64,000 nucleotides of DNA from Sambucus nigra (taxonomy: Eukaryota > Streptophyta > Magnoliopsida > Dipsacales > Adoxaceae): assembly GCA_949130495.1 (NCBI GenBank), contig OX422223.1:77312751-77376750 (forward strand), in the 5' to 3' direction. Position numbers and translations under genes: made by a program. The notes under the pieces are model-generated. The model saw only the letters and a program-made list of their open reading frames with translations, was not told the DNA's origin and did no database searches. The first letter of the stretch is position 1. Every line of letters begins with the position of its first letter. Positions 1 to 11,880 of the stretch are shown here, piece after piece.

Positions 1-1213
1 CGAGAACCAATCTCGTTCGAACCAAGCTCAATCTCGTTCGAACGAGATTGAGCAGTTCCCTTCCCCAAATAGACCTGCTACGTTTTCCACCATTAACAGT
101 TACGTTGTCACCAGATTTTCAACTCTAAAACCTCTAAATTTCAACCTAAACATCAATCAATGAATTGATATCATCTTGCTAACATCTATCTATGATTTCT
201 AACACTATAACATCATTAAATGATCACTAATCATCAATCAAATTTGAAATCCTCAATTTAATTATCAAGAACTCTAGTTCTCAATTTATATGCATAACTC
301 TAAATTAATACCCAGATTTAATCAGAACACCATCATAAATTCATGGAAATAATCCTATCTACATGAGGGAATCAAACTCTTATCAAATCAGTCCTAATTT
401 ATGATTAATTGTCCCAAATTTTCACCAATATTCATCTTCATATTAATGGGGTAATTATGTAGTCTAACATGAACTCAAATATTTCTAAAGTAAGAAAGCA
501 ATAAACACTTGCCTCGATTATGATTTCTTTATCCGCTGATGAAATTGGTATATTCTCGTTCCTCATCTTCCGATCTATACTTTGGTGGGATTTGTGGTGT
601 GAGTCCTTGATTTTTGCACCAAGAACACCTATGGACTCTCCTTCTTCCTTTGTGGTTCTCTCTCTATCTCTCGTAGGTTTAGAAAATGACAGACTTCCTC
701 TCACCCACGCACACTCCCTTTTATTTTTCTAATTTCCATCCATATTAATTCCCCTAAAGTCCAAAAGACAAACATACCCATACTGGGTGCCAGTTTGACC
801 TAAAAATATTCCGGAGTCCAAATAAAATACCCGATAGAGTTTTCTGACTATCTCGACCCTTCTGGACTCAATGGCGCACTCGAAATGACCATACAAGTTA
901 CTTAAAAATAATTTACTTCTTTAATCCATTAAATTAATCCCGACACGACTCACACGTGCATCCTGACTTAATATACCAAACTGTCATATTTCTCACTCTC
1001 GACAATTCATATAATTTCATAATTCTATATTAGGCATCCACATGGTAATATTCAATAATTCTCAACAATAAGAATTAACCCTTGGCACTCTAGTTAATAT
1101 TTATTTTAATCCGAATTAATTAACAATTAATTTGTCACATTTTAATTTAATTAATTCAATAATAATAATTTATCCCATAATTGTTTAACATAAAAACAAT
1201 ACGAGGTGTTACA
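1..1213 (-). mobile_element. LTR retrotransposon LTR, partial (LTR family A)
   Basis: Read on the minus strand, this LTR starts at 1,213 with TGTAACACCTCGT and runs off the left edge of the window. It shares with the LTRs at 38.1, 42 and 47.6-58 kb the conserved block at about 838-882 (CTGACTATCTCGACCC followed by GGCGCACTC) and the block at 510-610 that precedes it. CGTTCGAACGAG palindromes lie at 10-50. The right flank (1,214 on) has no polypurine tract, so 1,213 is probably the outer edge of the element: either a 5' LTR whose interior lies left of the window, or a solo LTR. No coding domain is visible. Confidence 0.65.
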
Positions 1214-2095
1214 ATTACCTTCACACTTAGTCTAACTAATCTTAAGGATGTGGTTCTCGTCTAGCAATATTAATTTATAGTCGATTTAGGAGACCCGTAC
1301 TAGTTGTAATAAATCATATTGTCAAGTTTACAACTAAAAAGTAAGCGCTTGAAGTTATTTTCTTCCAATTTTGTCAATTAATATTCAATGTTAATATTTG
1401 GATGTTTTGATCAAGGTTTTTCCCCACCGAACAACACCAATGGATTAACCTAAATCTCATGGGAAAAAGATTACGGTAGCAATTATTACCCTAAAGTCCC
1501 AATCCTAACCCCCCGACGGAGTGGCAGGTTAATCATGGGTTATGAACAGGGTGGAGAATAGAAAAATTACACCAAAAAAAGATCTATAAACCTAGAGTCA
1601 CATGGGACATAAAAAAAGAAAGACAAAAGAGATATCATAACGTGGAAGAAAAATTTCCCATTTAAGCTCAAGGTCACCTCTTACATATGGTTTATGGATT
1701 GCTAAGTCACAAGTTGTTCACCTGTATATATGTTGGTTGATCTGGGAGGATATTGGCATTACTAGTGACTTGACTATTATTAGGATGAGGCCTAAAAAGT
1801 TATGCATACATTGAGAACTATGATTCTGCAATTCTAGAAACTCATTACTAATTAACATTATATTTATTATGCTCGTTACGATCTCCTACGTATGAGTTGG
1901 AGGATATATTTTAAACTCACCTAGATTGATACTGCGAGAAAAGTCTTGTCCATGTGTTGTGTTAATAGATTACACTTATAAAACTATCGCGTTCAACATG
2001 TCTCTTTTTTAGATTATGGGGGTAATATTGATCTCTCGTATTTTTTTCCCTATTATTTTTCATATCACTCGAGAAGTAGGAGTGTTTTGAATAGG
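1214..2095. other. AT-rich intergenic DNA, no recognisable gene
   Basis: This stretch lies between the LTR edge at 1,213 and the CACTA terminus at 2,099. Open frames are short on both strands, and I recognise no protein domain or repeat. It may be old host DNA or a relic too decayed to identify. Confidence 0.5.
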
Positions 2096-2098
2096 AAT

Positions 2099-2270
2099 CA
2101 CTACACAAAAACTGTCAACTTGTCATGGTCAAAAACCTTAACAAGTTAAACTTGTCACGGTCTTTGCCCATGACAGGTTTGGGGGTGACTAACCATGACA
2201 ATCCTGTGAGAAGTTTCCTTTATCACAGACTTGTCACGGTCAAAGTCCATGACAAATCTCGATAGACTTT
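2099..2270. repeat. CACTA 1 left terminal inverted repeat and subterminal repeats
   Basis: The CACTA terminus is followed by repeats in both orientations of a motif like TTGTCACGGTC and GACCATGACAAG, at about 2,118-2,165, 2,165-2,205 and 2,218-2,265. In En/Spm-like elements such subterminal repeats bind the element-encoded TnpA-type protein. That role is inferred here from position. Confidence 0.75.
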
Positions 2271-2699
2271 TAAAAAAAATTATTGGATAGTATGGCCACT
2301 GCCACTGCCCAGTAGCATATTTGTACCTATTATAGCAAATTTTAATCTGTCCAAATAGCATATATATCAGGCAACATTCAATATTCAATATTCAATAACC
2401 AACACAAATAAATACAAATATCCATAACCAAAACCAAAGCAATATGTAAATATCCATAACAAAAACCAAACCAAAATTTTAATATCCATAACCAAATCAA
2501 AAAAATACAAATAAAATCCAATATACAAATAATGCCATAGAGTAGGGTATACAATAAATTGGAGGAGGAAGGAAGGCCATACGACATATGCATTGAGACA
2601 TCCATCAATTCAACAAACGCCGCATTATTCTTGCAACCACAAAGGTGAATTATCCTTTTCGGCAAAAATATGAGTGACGGGCACCTTTGCCTCAATCTC

Positions 2700-4110
2700 T
2701 TGCAGGGGACATCCATGAACCAACATACCTTAGAGGGGGATCAAGTCCCACAACCCCCTCACTATCGGCTCCCCACTAAATATGTCTATTAAAAACACGC
2801 TCAACCAACTGATTGTTAGAATAAGTCATTCGACGGGGGTCAAGTTAGGGAATGAATCATATAAGGGAGAAGAGTCTATGCGTATCGGCGATGAAGTAGT
2901 GATGTCCTCATCTAACTCCTTCCCCTTCCCCTTCCTCTTTCCCTTTCCCTTTTCTATGGTTCCCTTATCGGAGCCGGACCACCACTGACGCTTCATGAAA
3001 GCGTACATATCTAGTTTCATTACCTCCAATCTTGATAGTTTATCATCATGGGTGTCAACCTTATGAGCCAACCCGGTGTTGCTCGTGACCATCCCAATGA
3101 TCCTCTACTTCCCCCACCTAATATCTCACCCCGTAGTCCTCCCCTTACGATCCGGCCTGACCACTTGGTTGAGTGAGTCCGTAGCCAAAGATGCTTTCTC
3201 GGCATCAGACTGCTTTTCATGCACTTCCTTAAACTTTGCCTGAAATGACAAAAAGTACATGATTAGTTAATTAAGAAAAATTATAACGTAATTAAAAAAA
3301 ATAACTATAACTTACAATCGTGGTTGCGACGCTCGGGGACACCTACTTATCCTTGCCCTTTTTCATTTGAATTGCCACATAGGCATCGAGCCTATGTGGC
3401 CTATGCCTAGGGCCACTCCCGTCTCCTGAAATAAAATAATGCAGAATTAGTAAGTTACGCAAAGTAGTGCTAAATTAGAATAACATAAAACTAAATTAAA
3501 GAAAAATAAAAACTTAACATCTTGTGCTCTACCTCAGCATAAGATGTCCTCCCCAGAGTAGTGCACATCCAACTTTTTCACCCAGTTTTCCCTCTCTGAT
3601 TGACGAGATGCCAATTATCGCTCATCAATCTCATTGTCAACAAACTGCTGCCACTGTGCCAATGAGAATGACTCATTTGGTGGAACGGTGTTGCACACTC
3701 TCAGAATGGACTCTCGGGTCTTCCCAAAGTATTGTACCCGCATTTTCTTCCACGTCTAATACTGATCCCTCAATTGTTCCAACATGGAGTTGTGGATATG
3801 TGGGAGCATCCGAATTGATCATGTCAAACAAATACAAACCAAAACGAAAGTAAGTGTTAGTTGTATTTAAATATAAATATAAATATAAATACAATACCTG
3901 TAGCGCCCCCCAGATGCCCGTCTTGAGCTCATTTGCCACGAACCTCCAATCAGTGTACCCCGAGCCGATGATCGCCTTCAGCAACTCCGGGTATCTAACA
4001 ATTAATGTCATCATGTTCTCGACAATGGACCCAAATTTTCCCCATTTTGGGGGCCTAATGGCTGAGGAGCCCTCGGCGCCTCCGCTACCGCACTCCTCTA
4101 ATGAAGACAT
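2700..4110 (-). pseudogene. CACTA second gene, Ptta/En/Spm plant-transposase-like (Transposase_24-like), decayed
   Basis: On the minus strand, an N-terminal frame begins at 4,110 with an acidic/Ser-rich start followed by RPPKWGKFGSIVENMMT. Downstream pieces read LATDSLNQVVRPDRKGR (about 3,190-3,140) and then IGMVTSNTGLAHKVDTHDD (about 3,100-3,045), ending in a Lys/Gly-rich tail near 2,920. A Gln/Val-x-x-PDRKGR motif followed by a coiled-coil-like tail is typical of the Ptta/En/Spm family protein that accompanies tnp2 in plant CACTA elements. Several stops and frameshifts separate the pieces. It lies downstream of the DUF4216 block in the same orientation, as expected for a two-gene CACTA element. 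Intron positions cannot be fixed. Confidence 0.55.
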
Positions 4111-4689
4111 TTTCTACAAAAAATGTTGTTATTAGTACAAACATGTATATGAGAAAATGATCTAATCCAAATTAATTAGAATATTGTACGAGTTAATGAC
4201 ATTATAAATCTAAAAATATTGTTTAAATATTGTATCATGTCATGGACTTTGAATTAATGCTTAAATTTATTAAAATCCAAATTAAAATATTCACTGACTA
4301 AAAAACCAATTTTGATTCAAATCCGATAATAAAAAAGCACTAGAAGAATATAAGTTAATGACATTATAAATCTAAATATTGTTTAAATATCGGCTCATGT
4401 CATGGATTTTGAATTAATGCTTAATTTAATTAAAATCCAATTCAACATAACTAACCAAAAAACTAAAAAATTCGATAATAACAAAGCACTAGAAAAATAC
4501 ACCCACTGGTTATTAGAAGCATTAAACTGATCAAGTAAAAATGAATTAAAAGCATTAAAATTTCGCTCGATAATAATAAAGAACTAGAATAATACACCCA
4601 ATGGTCATTACAAATAATTGGAATACTTATTACAAATCTAAAAATTGTTTCAAATTCGGGTTATCATAAAAAATTGATTGATATTCGGT

Positions 4690-5220
4690 AGGGGCAGCCA
4701 AGTTATCCACACTACTATTTAGATGCTTTGGCGCATGTAGGATGATTGAACACAGATAGTTGTTGATATACTCTCAGTAAAACACTTTCTTGACCTTTTG
4801 ATAAGCACAAAAAATGGCTAATCGCTCATGTGTTCGTTGCTCTTCAACTTGGACAATTCAGCCCTGATAAAATTGGTGTCAGGGCCAATTTTATAAGAAT
4901 TTTTATCCTCAACTCTTCCCCAATCATATTAAAACGGAACTTCTTTGAAGATTACATAGTCCAATTCAAATATATTTTGAGTTACACCATAGTAAGTCAT
5001 TTCAGCTTCAACGAGATTTTTATCTTTCGTGCTCGCATGAAAATAAGTAAGAGCCTTATATGAAATGCTCGAGTTCTATACAATTGTATTTTCCTCGAAC
5101 ACCTTTGGACCGAATACGTAATCTTTCAATCAATACCTTTTATACTCTTGGTCCATAAACAACGGTCCAGTGGCTAGACGAGCAAGCCTTGATGTCGCAT
5201 CACTCGTCTATAAGAGCTGA
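4690..5220 (-). pseudogene. CACTA transposase C-terminal region, DUF4216 (decayed)
   Basis: The nucleotide sequence aligns along its length with the intact 187-residue frame at 62,802-63,365 (same family, minus strand), for example around 'gccagtggctagacgagcaagccttgatgtcgc'-type blocks at about 5,170-5,205 and 63,330-63,360. The reading frame here is broken by stops and small indels. In plant tnp2-type CACTA proteins DUF4216 lies C-terminal to DUF4218, which matches the order seen here on the minus strand. Confidence 0.7.
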
Positions 5221-5449
5221 GAATATAAATAAATTAATTAGGTTAGTTGTAAAGTTTTCTTGTAATGTGACATTTAATAACATAAATTTTCATTATAATT
5301 ACCTCATGTGAAAATTACAACCTAAATTCGTTGTCTGATTGTGCCATTATTTTTCATCTTTTATTATTCCCACACGCTTCATATTTTTTGCATTGATCGT
5401 GACAAACGTATTATGAAATTGATCATATTTAAAAATTAAAATAATGTAA

Positions 5450-5910
5450 AAGTTAAAATAATTTAAACTTAATTTTTCCATTCGTCGACATCTTTTGTGT
5501 GTTAAATAGATAACAAGCTACTTGTTCATGTTGTAAACTCGTTAATTTCACTCGTTTGCCCATCACATGACCACCCTCATCAACGAACTCATCATTGTCA
5601 TCCACGTTGCTCAATTCAAGCATATATTCTCGAATGTAGATTGATGACTCCACAGTGATGTATTCCTACACAATTCATCCTTCAATGCATCGTGTAATCT
5701 TGACGTAATCTTTGAAAACTTTCATCAATCTTTCAAACTGATACATCTACCGATATCTAATTGGGACGCAAAGAAGTTCCTTTTCACGTAGGTGTACCAA
5801 CAAGTGAATACTTATGTCAAAGAATGATGGGGGAAAGTACTTCTCTAACACATAAATTTCTTCAATCACCACCAATTTTGCGGCCACTATATGATCTCGA
5901 TTGACTACTT
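5450..5910 (-). pseudogene. CACTA transposase region, DUF4218 (decayed)
   Basis: The minus-strand frame at 5,653-5,453 reads SSIYIREYMLELSNVDD and then GGHVMGKRVKLTSLQHEQVACYL. This closely matches the C-terminal half of the DUF4218 frame at 63,624-63,995. Upstream (5,670-5,910) the bases align with the part of that frame encoding the YRWMYPFERLMK block, but stops and frameshifts interrupt it. It follows the tnp2 core and precedes DUF4216. Confidence 0.7.
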
Positions 5911-5999
5911 TATCTCATAAAAGTGAGAAGCAAATACTAATTAGCATAATTTCCCTCCGCAAATCCTTGTGCTTGGAGAAACAATGCTTAAACAATAGA

Positions 6000-6660
6000 G
6001 GAACCGAATTGGATGATCACATGTTAATCGTGCGACTTACACTTACGTAAATCATTGGTAGAATAATTCACAATCCTTTGCAAGTTGGATGAAAAATTAT
6101 ATCGAACCTTCAAATTATATATTGTTTCTAAATGCGCCTTCATTTCCTCACTCGTCAAAGTAAATGCACCAAAGGAAATTATTGTCCTTACCTTACTATC
6201 TTCTTTCAACCATAGATGTGGGTTAAGTTTCAATAATTTAAGGTCTTTCTGTGCATTTTCTCCATCCTTCAAATGACCCCCCCCCCCCCCAATGCATGTG
6301 CCCACAAAATGTTCAGTGATGTTGTTCTCTACGTGCATCACATCCAATACATAGCGCACTGAGTAATTCTTCCCATAAGGCAAGTCAAATAAAATTGACC
6401 TCTTTGACCATACCTTTCTTATTACTGTTTCATTCTCAGTTGGGGTCTTCTTATTCTTAACATTATTTTAAGATTCTTACCTAACATTGGGCCACAATCA
6501 GAAGATTTACTTTCAATTTCTGAACCTGAAAGTTTTCTCGAAGGTAGCCAATGTTCAACCTCGCCCGGTAAAAAATTGGAACCTTTCTCAAATCTAAAAG
6601 TATGAGCGGGGGAAAAAAACCTCCTATGCCAATGGTATACATTTTTTGTCCTAAACTATG
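6000..6660 (-). pseudogene. CACTA tnp2-type transposase core (decayed)
   Basis: At about 6,640-6,500 the minus strand reads HWHRRFFSPAHTFRFEKG and then PSRKLSGSEI. This resembles the tnp2 segment 'HRRFLP..H.FR..K...F.G..E..P....LSG'. The next frame (6,383-6,024) contains VRYVLDVMHVENNITEHFVGT, the tnp2 'LDVMHIEKNVCDNI.GTL' block, and then LNPHLWLKEDSK. A C-run at 6,279-6,290 and several frameshifts break the gene. N-terminal transposase-associated sequence is not recognisable further right. This is the catalytic-type protein of the element and is inactive as read. Confidence 0.75.
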
Positions 6661-6863
6661 GAGTCCCAAACTGCCCAAATGGGACAATTCGAGAGATCTC
6701 AATATAGGGATAATGACTCTCGAACGGGTCTAAGGGCCATTGAATGTGTACTCATAAGAACTAGAAGGCTAGTATCTATGAACACTATATGTAATTTAAA
6801 GTACTTATAAGTGTTACATAACAGTTATGTCATGCATTCACATGAGAATACATGCATGCATGC

Positions 6864-6879
6864 ACCCCCCCCCCCCCAA
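6864..6879. repeat. poly-C tract and CATG repeats
   Basis: A run of about 13 C at 6,865-6,877 follows a short CATG-rich stretch (about 6,845-6,862). A second C-run lies at 6,279-6,290. These are simple-sequence tracts inside the decayed CACTA element. Confidence 0.8.
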
Positions 6880-7211
6880 AGAAAGTGCTCTATAACAAGT
6901 TGACTTAATGTAAATTTACACATGCATACCTAGATTATAGTAACGAGAACCACAATAGTTTTGTTTTCACATATATTCTCATGTGTTCTCATGTGAATGC
7001 ATGATTACTTATTACTTGTTATATAAAATTTATAGTACGTTTCATTTAATTATGTCATATTTATATTCTGTTTAATCACAACCCTAAATGTTAGAAATGC
7101 CTAGGGCCAACCAACTCAATGGCCATCTAAGTGATCAAATCCACCAGTCAATAACAATTCAAGAATCCAAAACAACAATGCAAATAATAATGCGATATAT
7201 GAGATACCATT

Positions 7212-7263
7212 TGTAACACCCCGACCCGAATTTATAGGTTACCCGTGAGTCAACCCGATCCAA

Positions 7264-7339
<76 letters not shown>

Positions 7340-7440
7340 ATCACAAGTTAGAGAGAGAAAAAGAATCGCAGTCGTTAGGGAAATAACGGAGGAACGGGAA
7401 ACAAGGAAAAGAAAAGCTGAAGTGACAAGGATTTTTTCTT
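7212..7440 (+). repeat. Possible LTR-start fragment with (TA)n and (GA)n microsatellites
   Basis: TGTAACACCCCGACCC at 7,212 looks like the start of many plant gypsy LTRs. It is followed by about 40 bases of (TA)n at 7,267-7,308 and about 26 bases of (GA)n at 7,309-7,334. I see no second LTR, primer site or TSD, so it may be a truncated insertion in the CACTA element or chance similarity. Confidence 0.3.
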
Positions 7441-7568
7441 TTTAATGTTGTCACGGACATGTCATGGTTAATGACCTTGACAAAAAATGCGTGTTTTTTT
7501 GTCACAGTCTTTGACCGTAACAAGGCTGGCTGGGTGAAGGGTGTTATTTTGGCCTTTTAGGTTTAGTG
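7440..7568. repeat. CACTA 1 right subterminal repeats and terminus
   Basis: Two blocks of the family motif are visible: TTGTCACGGACATGTCATGG with ...GACCTTGACAAA (7,447-7,487), and TTGTCACAGTCTTTGACCG with TAACAAGG (7,499-7,525). The element closes with TAGTG at 7,564-7,568, followed by the AAT duplication. Confidence 0.6.
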
Positions 7569-7571
7569 AAT

Positions 7572-7956
7572 TTACTTGTTTGAGGAATCTATATGACCCC
7601 AATAATTTTATCCAGGTGATGAAAATTTATTAGCAAAAATTTTATGCCAATGCTATTAAGCATGTATTTTCATGAGTACTCAGACTTATTTTCATGTTAC
7701 AATGGAATATAATAAGATTGGGATATCGAGAGACGAATAAAATACTTAATCCAATAATGGTCTAAGGCAATAGAATATGAGAATGTAATTGGCTTTTATA
7801 TCGCATTGCCTTTGGCCATAGACTATAGTGAGTAGATATTGTTGGCTGTTCATTATCAGTTTTCACTTCCCTAATTAAATATAGTTAAGCAAAAGGGTAA
7901 TCGAATGACTAACATGGATAAGGGTGCATGTGGACAATGAAAAAAATGAAATTTGT
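7572..7956. other. Unassigned spacer between transposons
   Basis: AT-rich single-copy-looking DNA between the CACTA terminus and the first hAT-like element. I recognise no gene, domain or repeat. Confidence 0.5.
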
Positions 7957-7964
7957 CTCGTACA

Positions 7965-8807
7965 TAGGGGCGAATTTAGGGGAGAGGGGGGTGAAGGCTC
8001 CTCCTGAAATGTTTGGAAAAAAATACCGAGAATTTTTTTTAGTGGTGCAGTATGTAAAAATAGAAACTCGTAGGTTAAGTTAATCACTTTTTCGCAAGTT
8101 CAGGGTAACAAAACATAAATATTTTGATTTTTTTTAGAAACCCTAGCACCCATATGTTTTCCATCACGCCTATTTTCTCTTCCCTCATTTTTCATTTCTC
8201 TCAGCCTCGTAGCTCTCTCTCTCTCTCTCTCTCTCCGCTCAGCCTAGCGGCCCTGTCAGGCTTCCTCTCCTCTCTCTCCTCTTCCCTACACTGCCACTTA
8301 GGTGTGTTTGTGTTTTTCTTGTTTATTTGTTAGTTTAATTTGACCTTATTTTTGTTTACTTGTTTATTGTTAGTTATGTTAAAAGTTATTTGTTGTTATA
8401 GTTTAGTTTAATTTAATTTAATTTGTTGTTAGTTATGTTTAGTGTTCAATTTTATTTGTTATTAATTGGTATATAAATTTAATTTAAATTTTAGTTATTG
8501 TTAATGTCAATTTGTTAACTGTTTTTTAATGTTTGTGTTAATTATATTTTTAATATTTTTTTTGTATAATTGATTAGGTAATTTTAGAAAGAATACAATC
8601 AATTATTTTAGGGAGAATATAGCTAAATGTTTATGTAAAAAAAAGTAATATGTTTGAAAATTTTAAAACCTTACATTGTCTTTTGACCAATAATTTATAT
8701 AAAACTCGAATTAAGTAAAAACAAATCGCCTCAAGGCCTCCCGTTCCCAAATCCCCGGCATCATTCAAAATTTTGGCCCCCTAATAAAAAACTTGGATCC
8801 ACCACTG
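7965..8807. mobile_element. Non-autonomous hAT-like element 1
   Basis: The left end TAGGGGCGAATTTAGG (7,965) and the inverse of the right end, CAGTGGTGGATCCAAG (ending 8,807), share the hAT-like CA/TA-G-x-GG start and about 9 of 16 positions. The flanks are 8-mers CTCGTACA (7,957-7,964) and CTCACACA (8,808-8,815), 6 of 8 identical, as expected for an aged hAT TSD. Inside are a CT-microsatellite (about 8,214-8,235) and T-rich low-complexity DNA. No transposase is encoded, so it would have been mobilised in trans. Boundaries are plausible rather than certain. Confidence 0.45.
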
Positions 8808-8958
8808 CTCACACAACTTACTTTTGTTGAACAGTGAAAGAACTAGTTACAAAGATAGTGTTCGGTTTGGATAAATCATGTTAAGACGACCAATATGCTC
8901 AAAAACTCTCGTGTCGGACCTATTAGTGCAAGAGGCCAACTTGGTGGGAATACTGAGG

Positions 8959-9786
8959 CAGGGGCAAAGCTAGGATCCAAACTTGGGGGGGACCGGAGTC
9001 GGAGCAAGGCCAAACTTTATAGAGGTGATCTTATAAGTATGTTCATGGATTAAATATTTTGTTAATTTGATTTCTGTTCTAAAATTAGAGAAAAATAAAT
9101 TCACAAACGATTTATACATATGTACACAAAATAAATAAATCTAACAAAGCAAAATTAAAAATATATACACATAAAAAAAGTAAATTCATAAATACATACA
9201 AATAAGAGGGTGTATCTTGTTGTAACTTGTAAGTCGCCAATGAAGAAGGTATCGAATTTTTTTACACCAAACGCAATGTGAGAGAGAGAGAGAGAGGGTG
9301 TGTGTGGGGGGGGGGGGATGCTCCTGCTGGAGCATAGGAAGAAAAACAAACTTTGGTTATAAACAAAGAAAGAATAAACATAACAAAGGAAAAGTCCCTT
9401 TCACTTTAACCCACCAGTGAAAAAGGCTAGTAGACTAGTCATAAGAAAAAGATAAATCACCAACTATTTGTACACTACAAAGCCGAAAAGAAATAAAAAC
9501 TTGTATAACAAGTATGAAAGTCAGTAAGCAATTGTACATAGGTTTTTCTTGTTTTACAAAGTAGTGTAGATATCAAAGTACTATATAGACTGGATATAAT
9601 ATAAGCCGTAAGAAAATGTTAAATCGGCACCTATTCGATATTTACAAAACTGAAAAGAATAAAAACGAGTATAAAAAGTACAAATGTTAATAAGCAATTA
9701 TTAGTGTAGATAGCTCTACTATGCTGATTTCAAAAATGTTGGGGGAGGCCATAGCCCCCCTCTCTCCGGGCGTGGCTTCTCCCCTG
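8959..9786. mobile_element. Non-autonomous hAT-like element 2
   Basis: The element starts CAGGGGCAAAGC at 8,959 and ends with the inverse of CAGGGGAGAAGC at 9,786 (10 of 12 positions paired). It is flanked by a perfect 8-bp direct repeat TACTGAGG (8,951-8,958 and 9,787-9,794). The 8-bp TSD and CAGGGG termini are diagnostic of hAT-type elements. It is 828 bp long and has no transposase frame. It contains a (GA)n run (about 9,280-9,297) and a G-run (about 9,306-9,317). It lies only about 150 bp from hAT-like element 1. Confidence 0.8.
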
Positions 9787-9922
9787 TACTGAGGCATCTT
9801 GTGGACATGTTTTTAGGACAGTCTATGGGCTACAAATCTCCCCTAAGTTGGCCTTGTATAAAAGGTAAGGAAAGAGGTCAATTCCGCTTCGTTCCTTGGA
9901 TGAGCATTCTCTAAAAATAAAC

Positions 9923-10519
9923 TGTTGGAAATTAATGTTACGTGTCGAAATTAATTTTTTAATTTCAATTTTATTAAATTCCGAATTTCCCATTTTTGTG
10001 GTTTTAATAAATGTCAGATAATTAATTAGGAATCTGATAAATAAAGATATTAATAGATTTGGGTAAACCTTATCCGTTAGTCACATGATGGTTAGTGGCA
10101 TTAGAGGGAGACTTGAAAGAGTCCCACCTCCACTAGGATTCCGGCCCTCTTCCCCTTATAAGTAGTGACATTTACACCATCTAGAGTCACCACAATACAC
10201 ACTGTTTTTAAAGAGGGAGAGAAAATCTGAAATTCTTATTATTCGTATTTTCTCATAAATATTCCGGGCACATAAGAGATCAATTTTGGGCTATTCTATA
10301 AGGGATTCAAAAGAATCTTTGACAGGAACATTTAAGTCATCTTGTTCCAATTATTTACGATGGACAAAGGTTAGTTTTGTTCAGAGTTATAAAGAAATTA
10401 CGAATTTGTGATTGCATGAAGATTAAACATCATGGATTCATGACAAAACTGTTTTTCATGTGATGTAACATTATGGTTTATGTCCGGTATTATGATTGTC
10501 AAAACAGTATTGATCAACA
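9923..10519 (+). repeat. copia 5' LTR
   Basis: Starts TGTTGGAAATTAATG and ends GATCAACA. It is 597 bp, the same length as the 3' LTR. A TATA-like stretch (CCTTATAAGTAGTG) lies near 10,156, a likely promoter by position. Confidence 0.95.
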
Positions 10520-10521
10520 TG

Positions 10522-10533
10522 TGGTATCAGAGC
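10522..10533 (+). promoter_or_regulatory. copia primer binding site (tRNA-Met type)
   Basis: TGGTATCAGAGC begins two bases after the LTR. It is complementary to the 3' end of plant initiator tRNA-Met and marks the start of minus-strand DNA synthesis. Confidence 0.9.
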
Positions 10534-10599
10534 TTTCGGTTTATAATCTCATGTTTTCCGTTAATGAAAACTCCTTTATAACAATTCTGATTTATGATC

Positions 10600-10730
10600 T
10601 TTTGAAAATTTGGAAATCTGGAATTTTTGGAAAATCTGGATTTTTTTATAAATCTGGAAATCTGGAATTTTTGGTAAATCTGAAAATTTTGTTTTTCTAG
10701 AAATCTGGAATTTTTAAGCAATCTGGTAAT
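10600..10730 (+). repeat. Degenerate short tandem repeat in copia leader
   Basis: About six imperfect copies of a unit like AAATCTGGAATTTTTGG follow one another in the untranslated leader between the primer site and gag. The leader is unusually long, about 1.35 kb up to the first gag homology at about 11,937. Confidence 0.7.
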
Positions 10731-11880
10731 CATGCATATGGTAATTGGAATTTGTGTTATGTGTGATATTAAGAACGAGATTATTCCATACAGTCCTTAT
10801 CTTATGATAACTGTCCCATTATTATTCAACCCCTTTTCGTGCTATTGGAACCCTAATTTGCCGTTAGGATTATTTTATCATTTCAAGTTCTGTTAGTATT
10901 TTGGAAAACACTTTTATTAATCATGATAAGAAAATGAATCCGTTTTTAAGATTAATTAAGTGAAAACTGCGATTTGGCGCAAAACAGATTCCGGGAGATT
11001 TTTTTTTGGCGCAGTGAATAGTGTTATTTGAAAATTTTGGTGTCCAATTGACTTAAAACCTAATAGGTTGACTGGAAACGGGCCAACGATCAAATTTTAC
11101 CGCCTTCAGCCGTGATGTAATGTTTTTTTTCAGTAATTCGAGTCCATTAAGGCCCTCAAACCCCGTTTTTACCATTTTAGGAAATAATCTCGGGGCTTAT
11201 AAATCCTTACAGAAAATTGATATTAACGTTTCAAAAAAAGTTTTGGTTTTCTGGCATGTTTTACTTCAATCATATGGTGAAAACTCATTTTTTTCCATCT
11301 TTGGCAAAATTCATGAATTTTGTGTTTTTTACTATACATGGGCAATTATGTTTTTGAGGCATTAAGGCTACTATTTGTATCTTTGAAATTACTGATAGTT
11401 TACGTATTATAGTTAATATTTAATGCATGATTAACTATATTTAAATTGGGACATGTAAGTAATTAATCGTTTGAGTTAAGTCAAAGGCCAAACACAGGCT
11501 GTGACTGCATGTACGAATAATACACTTGCATTCATTAAAGGTTTATTCTAATGTTAGTTATAAAATTGGATTGAGGCACAGCATATGCTGATTTCTGAAT
11601 TGAACAACATTAGAACTGGTTTTGTGCAAACAGAATAGTTGACATTAAGTCCATTAATCACGGTATTAAACGTTTAGGCAACAAACACAGATGCCAAATT
11701 TATGGGACCATGATAAATGAATTATAGGGTAATATATCTTTACAATTTGAACATTATGTGATGATTAACACAGATTTCGTGATATTCAGAATGTAAATAA
11801 AATATGCCAAATTTTTAGTCAACAATTCAATATTCGACCCTTGCAGCTTTTGTTGTGTGTGAAAATTTAATTTGTGAACA

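Larger units (their letters stand above)
2099..7568 (-). mobile_element. CACTA (En/Spm) DNA transposon 1, decayed autonomous copy
   Basis: The element starts with CACTACACAAAAACTG at 2,099 and ends with TTTAGTG at 7,568. The trinucleotide AAT directly flanks both ends (2,096-2,098 and 7,569-7,571), which fits the 3-bp TSD of the superfamily. Both ends carry subterminal TGTCA(C/T)GG...CC(G/A)TGACA repeats. On the minus strand the order is tnp2 core, DUF4218, DUF4216, then a second Ptta/En/Spm-type gene. All are broken by stops and frameshifts. The right terminus matches the left only in the CACTA core, so the left end is firmer than the right. A related copy sits at 61,492-64,000. Confidence 0.8.

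Noticed and set aside
3673..3853. Plus-strand frames over 3,524-4,135 as separate genes
   Set aside because: They overlap the minus-strand CACTA second gene and read as its antisense.
7159..7344. 61-residue frame with alternating Tyr-Ile and Ser-Leu
   Set aside because: Translation of (TA)n and (GA)n microsatellites.
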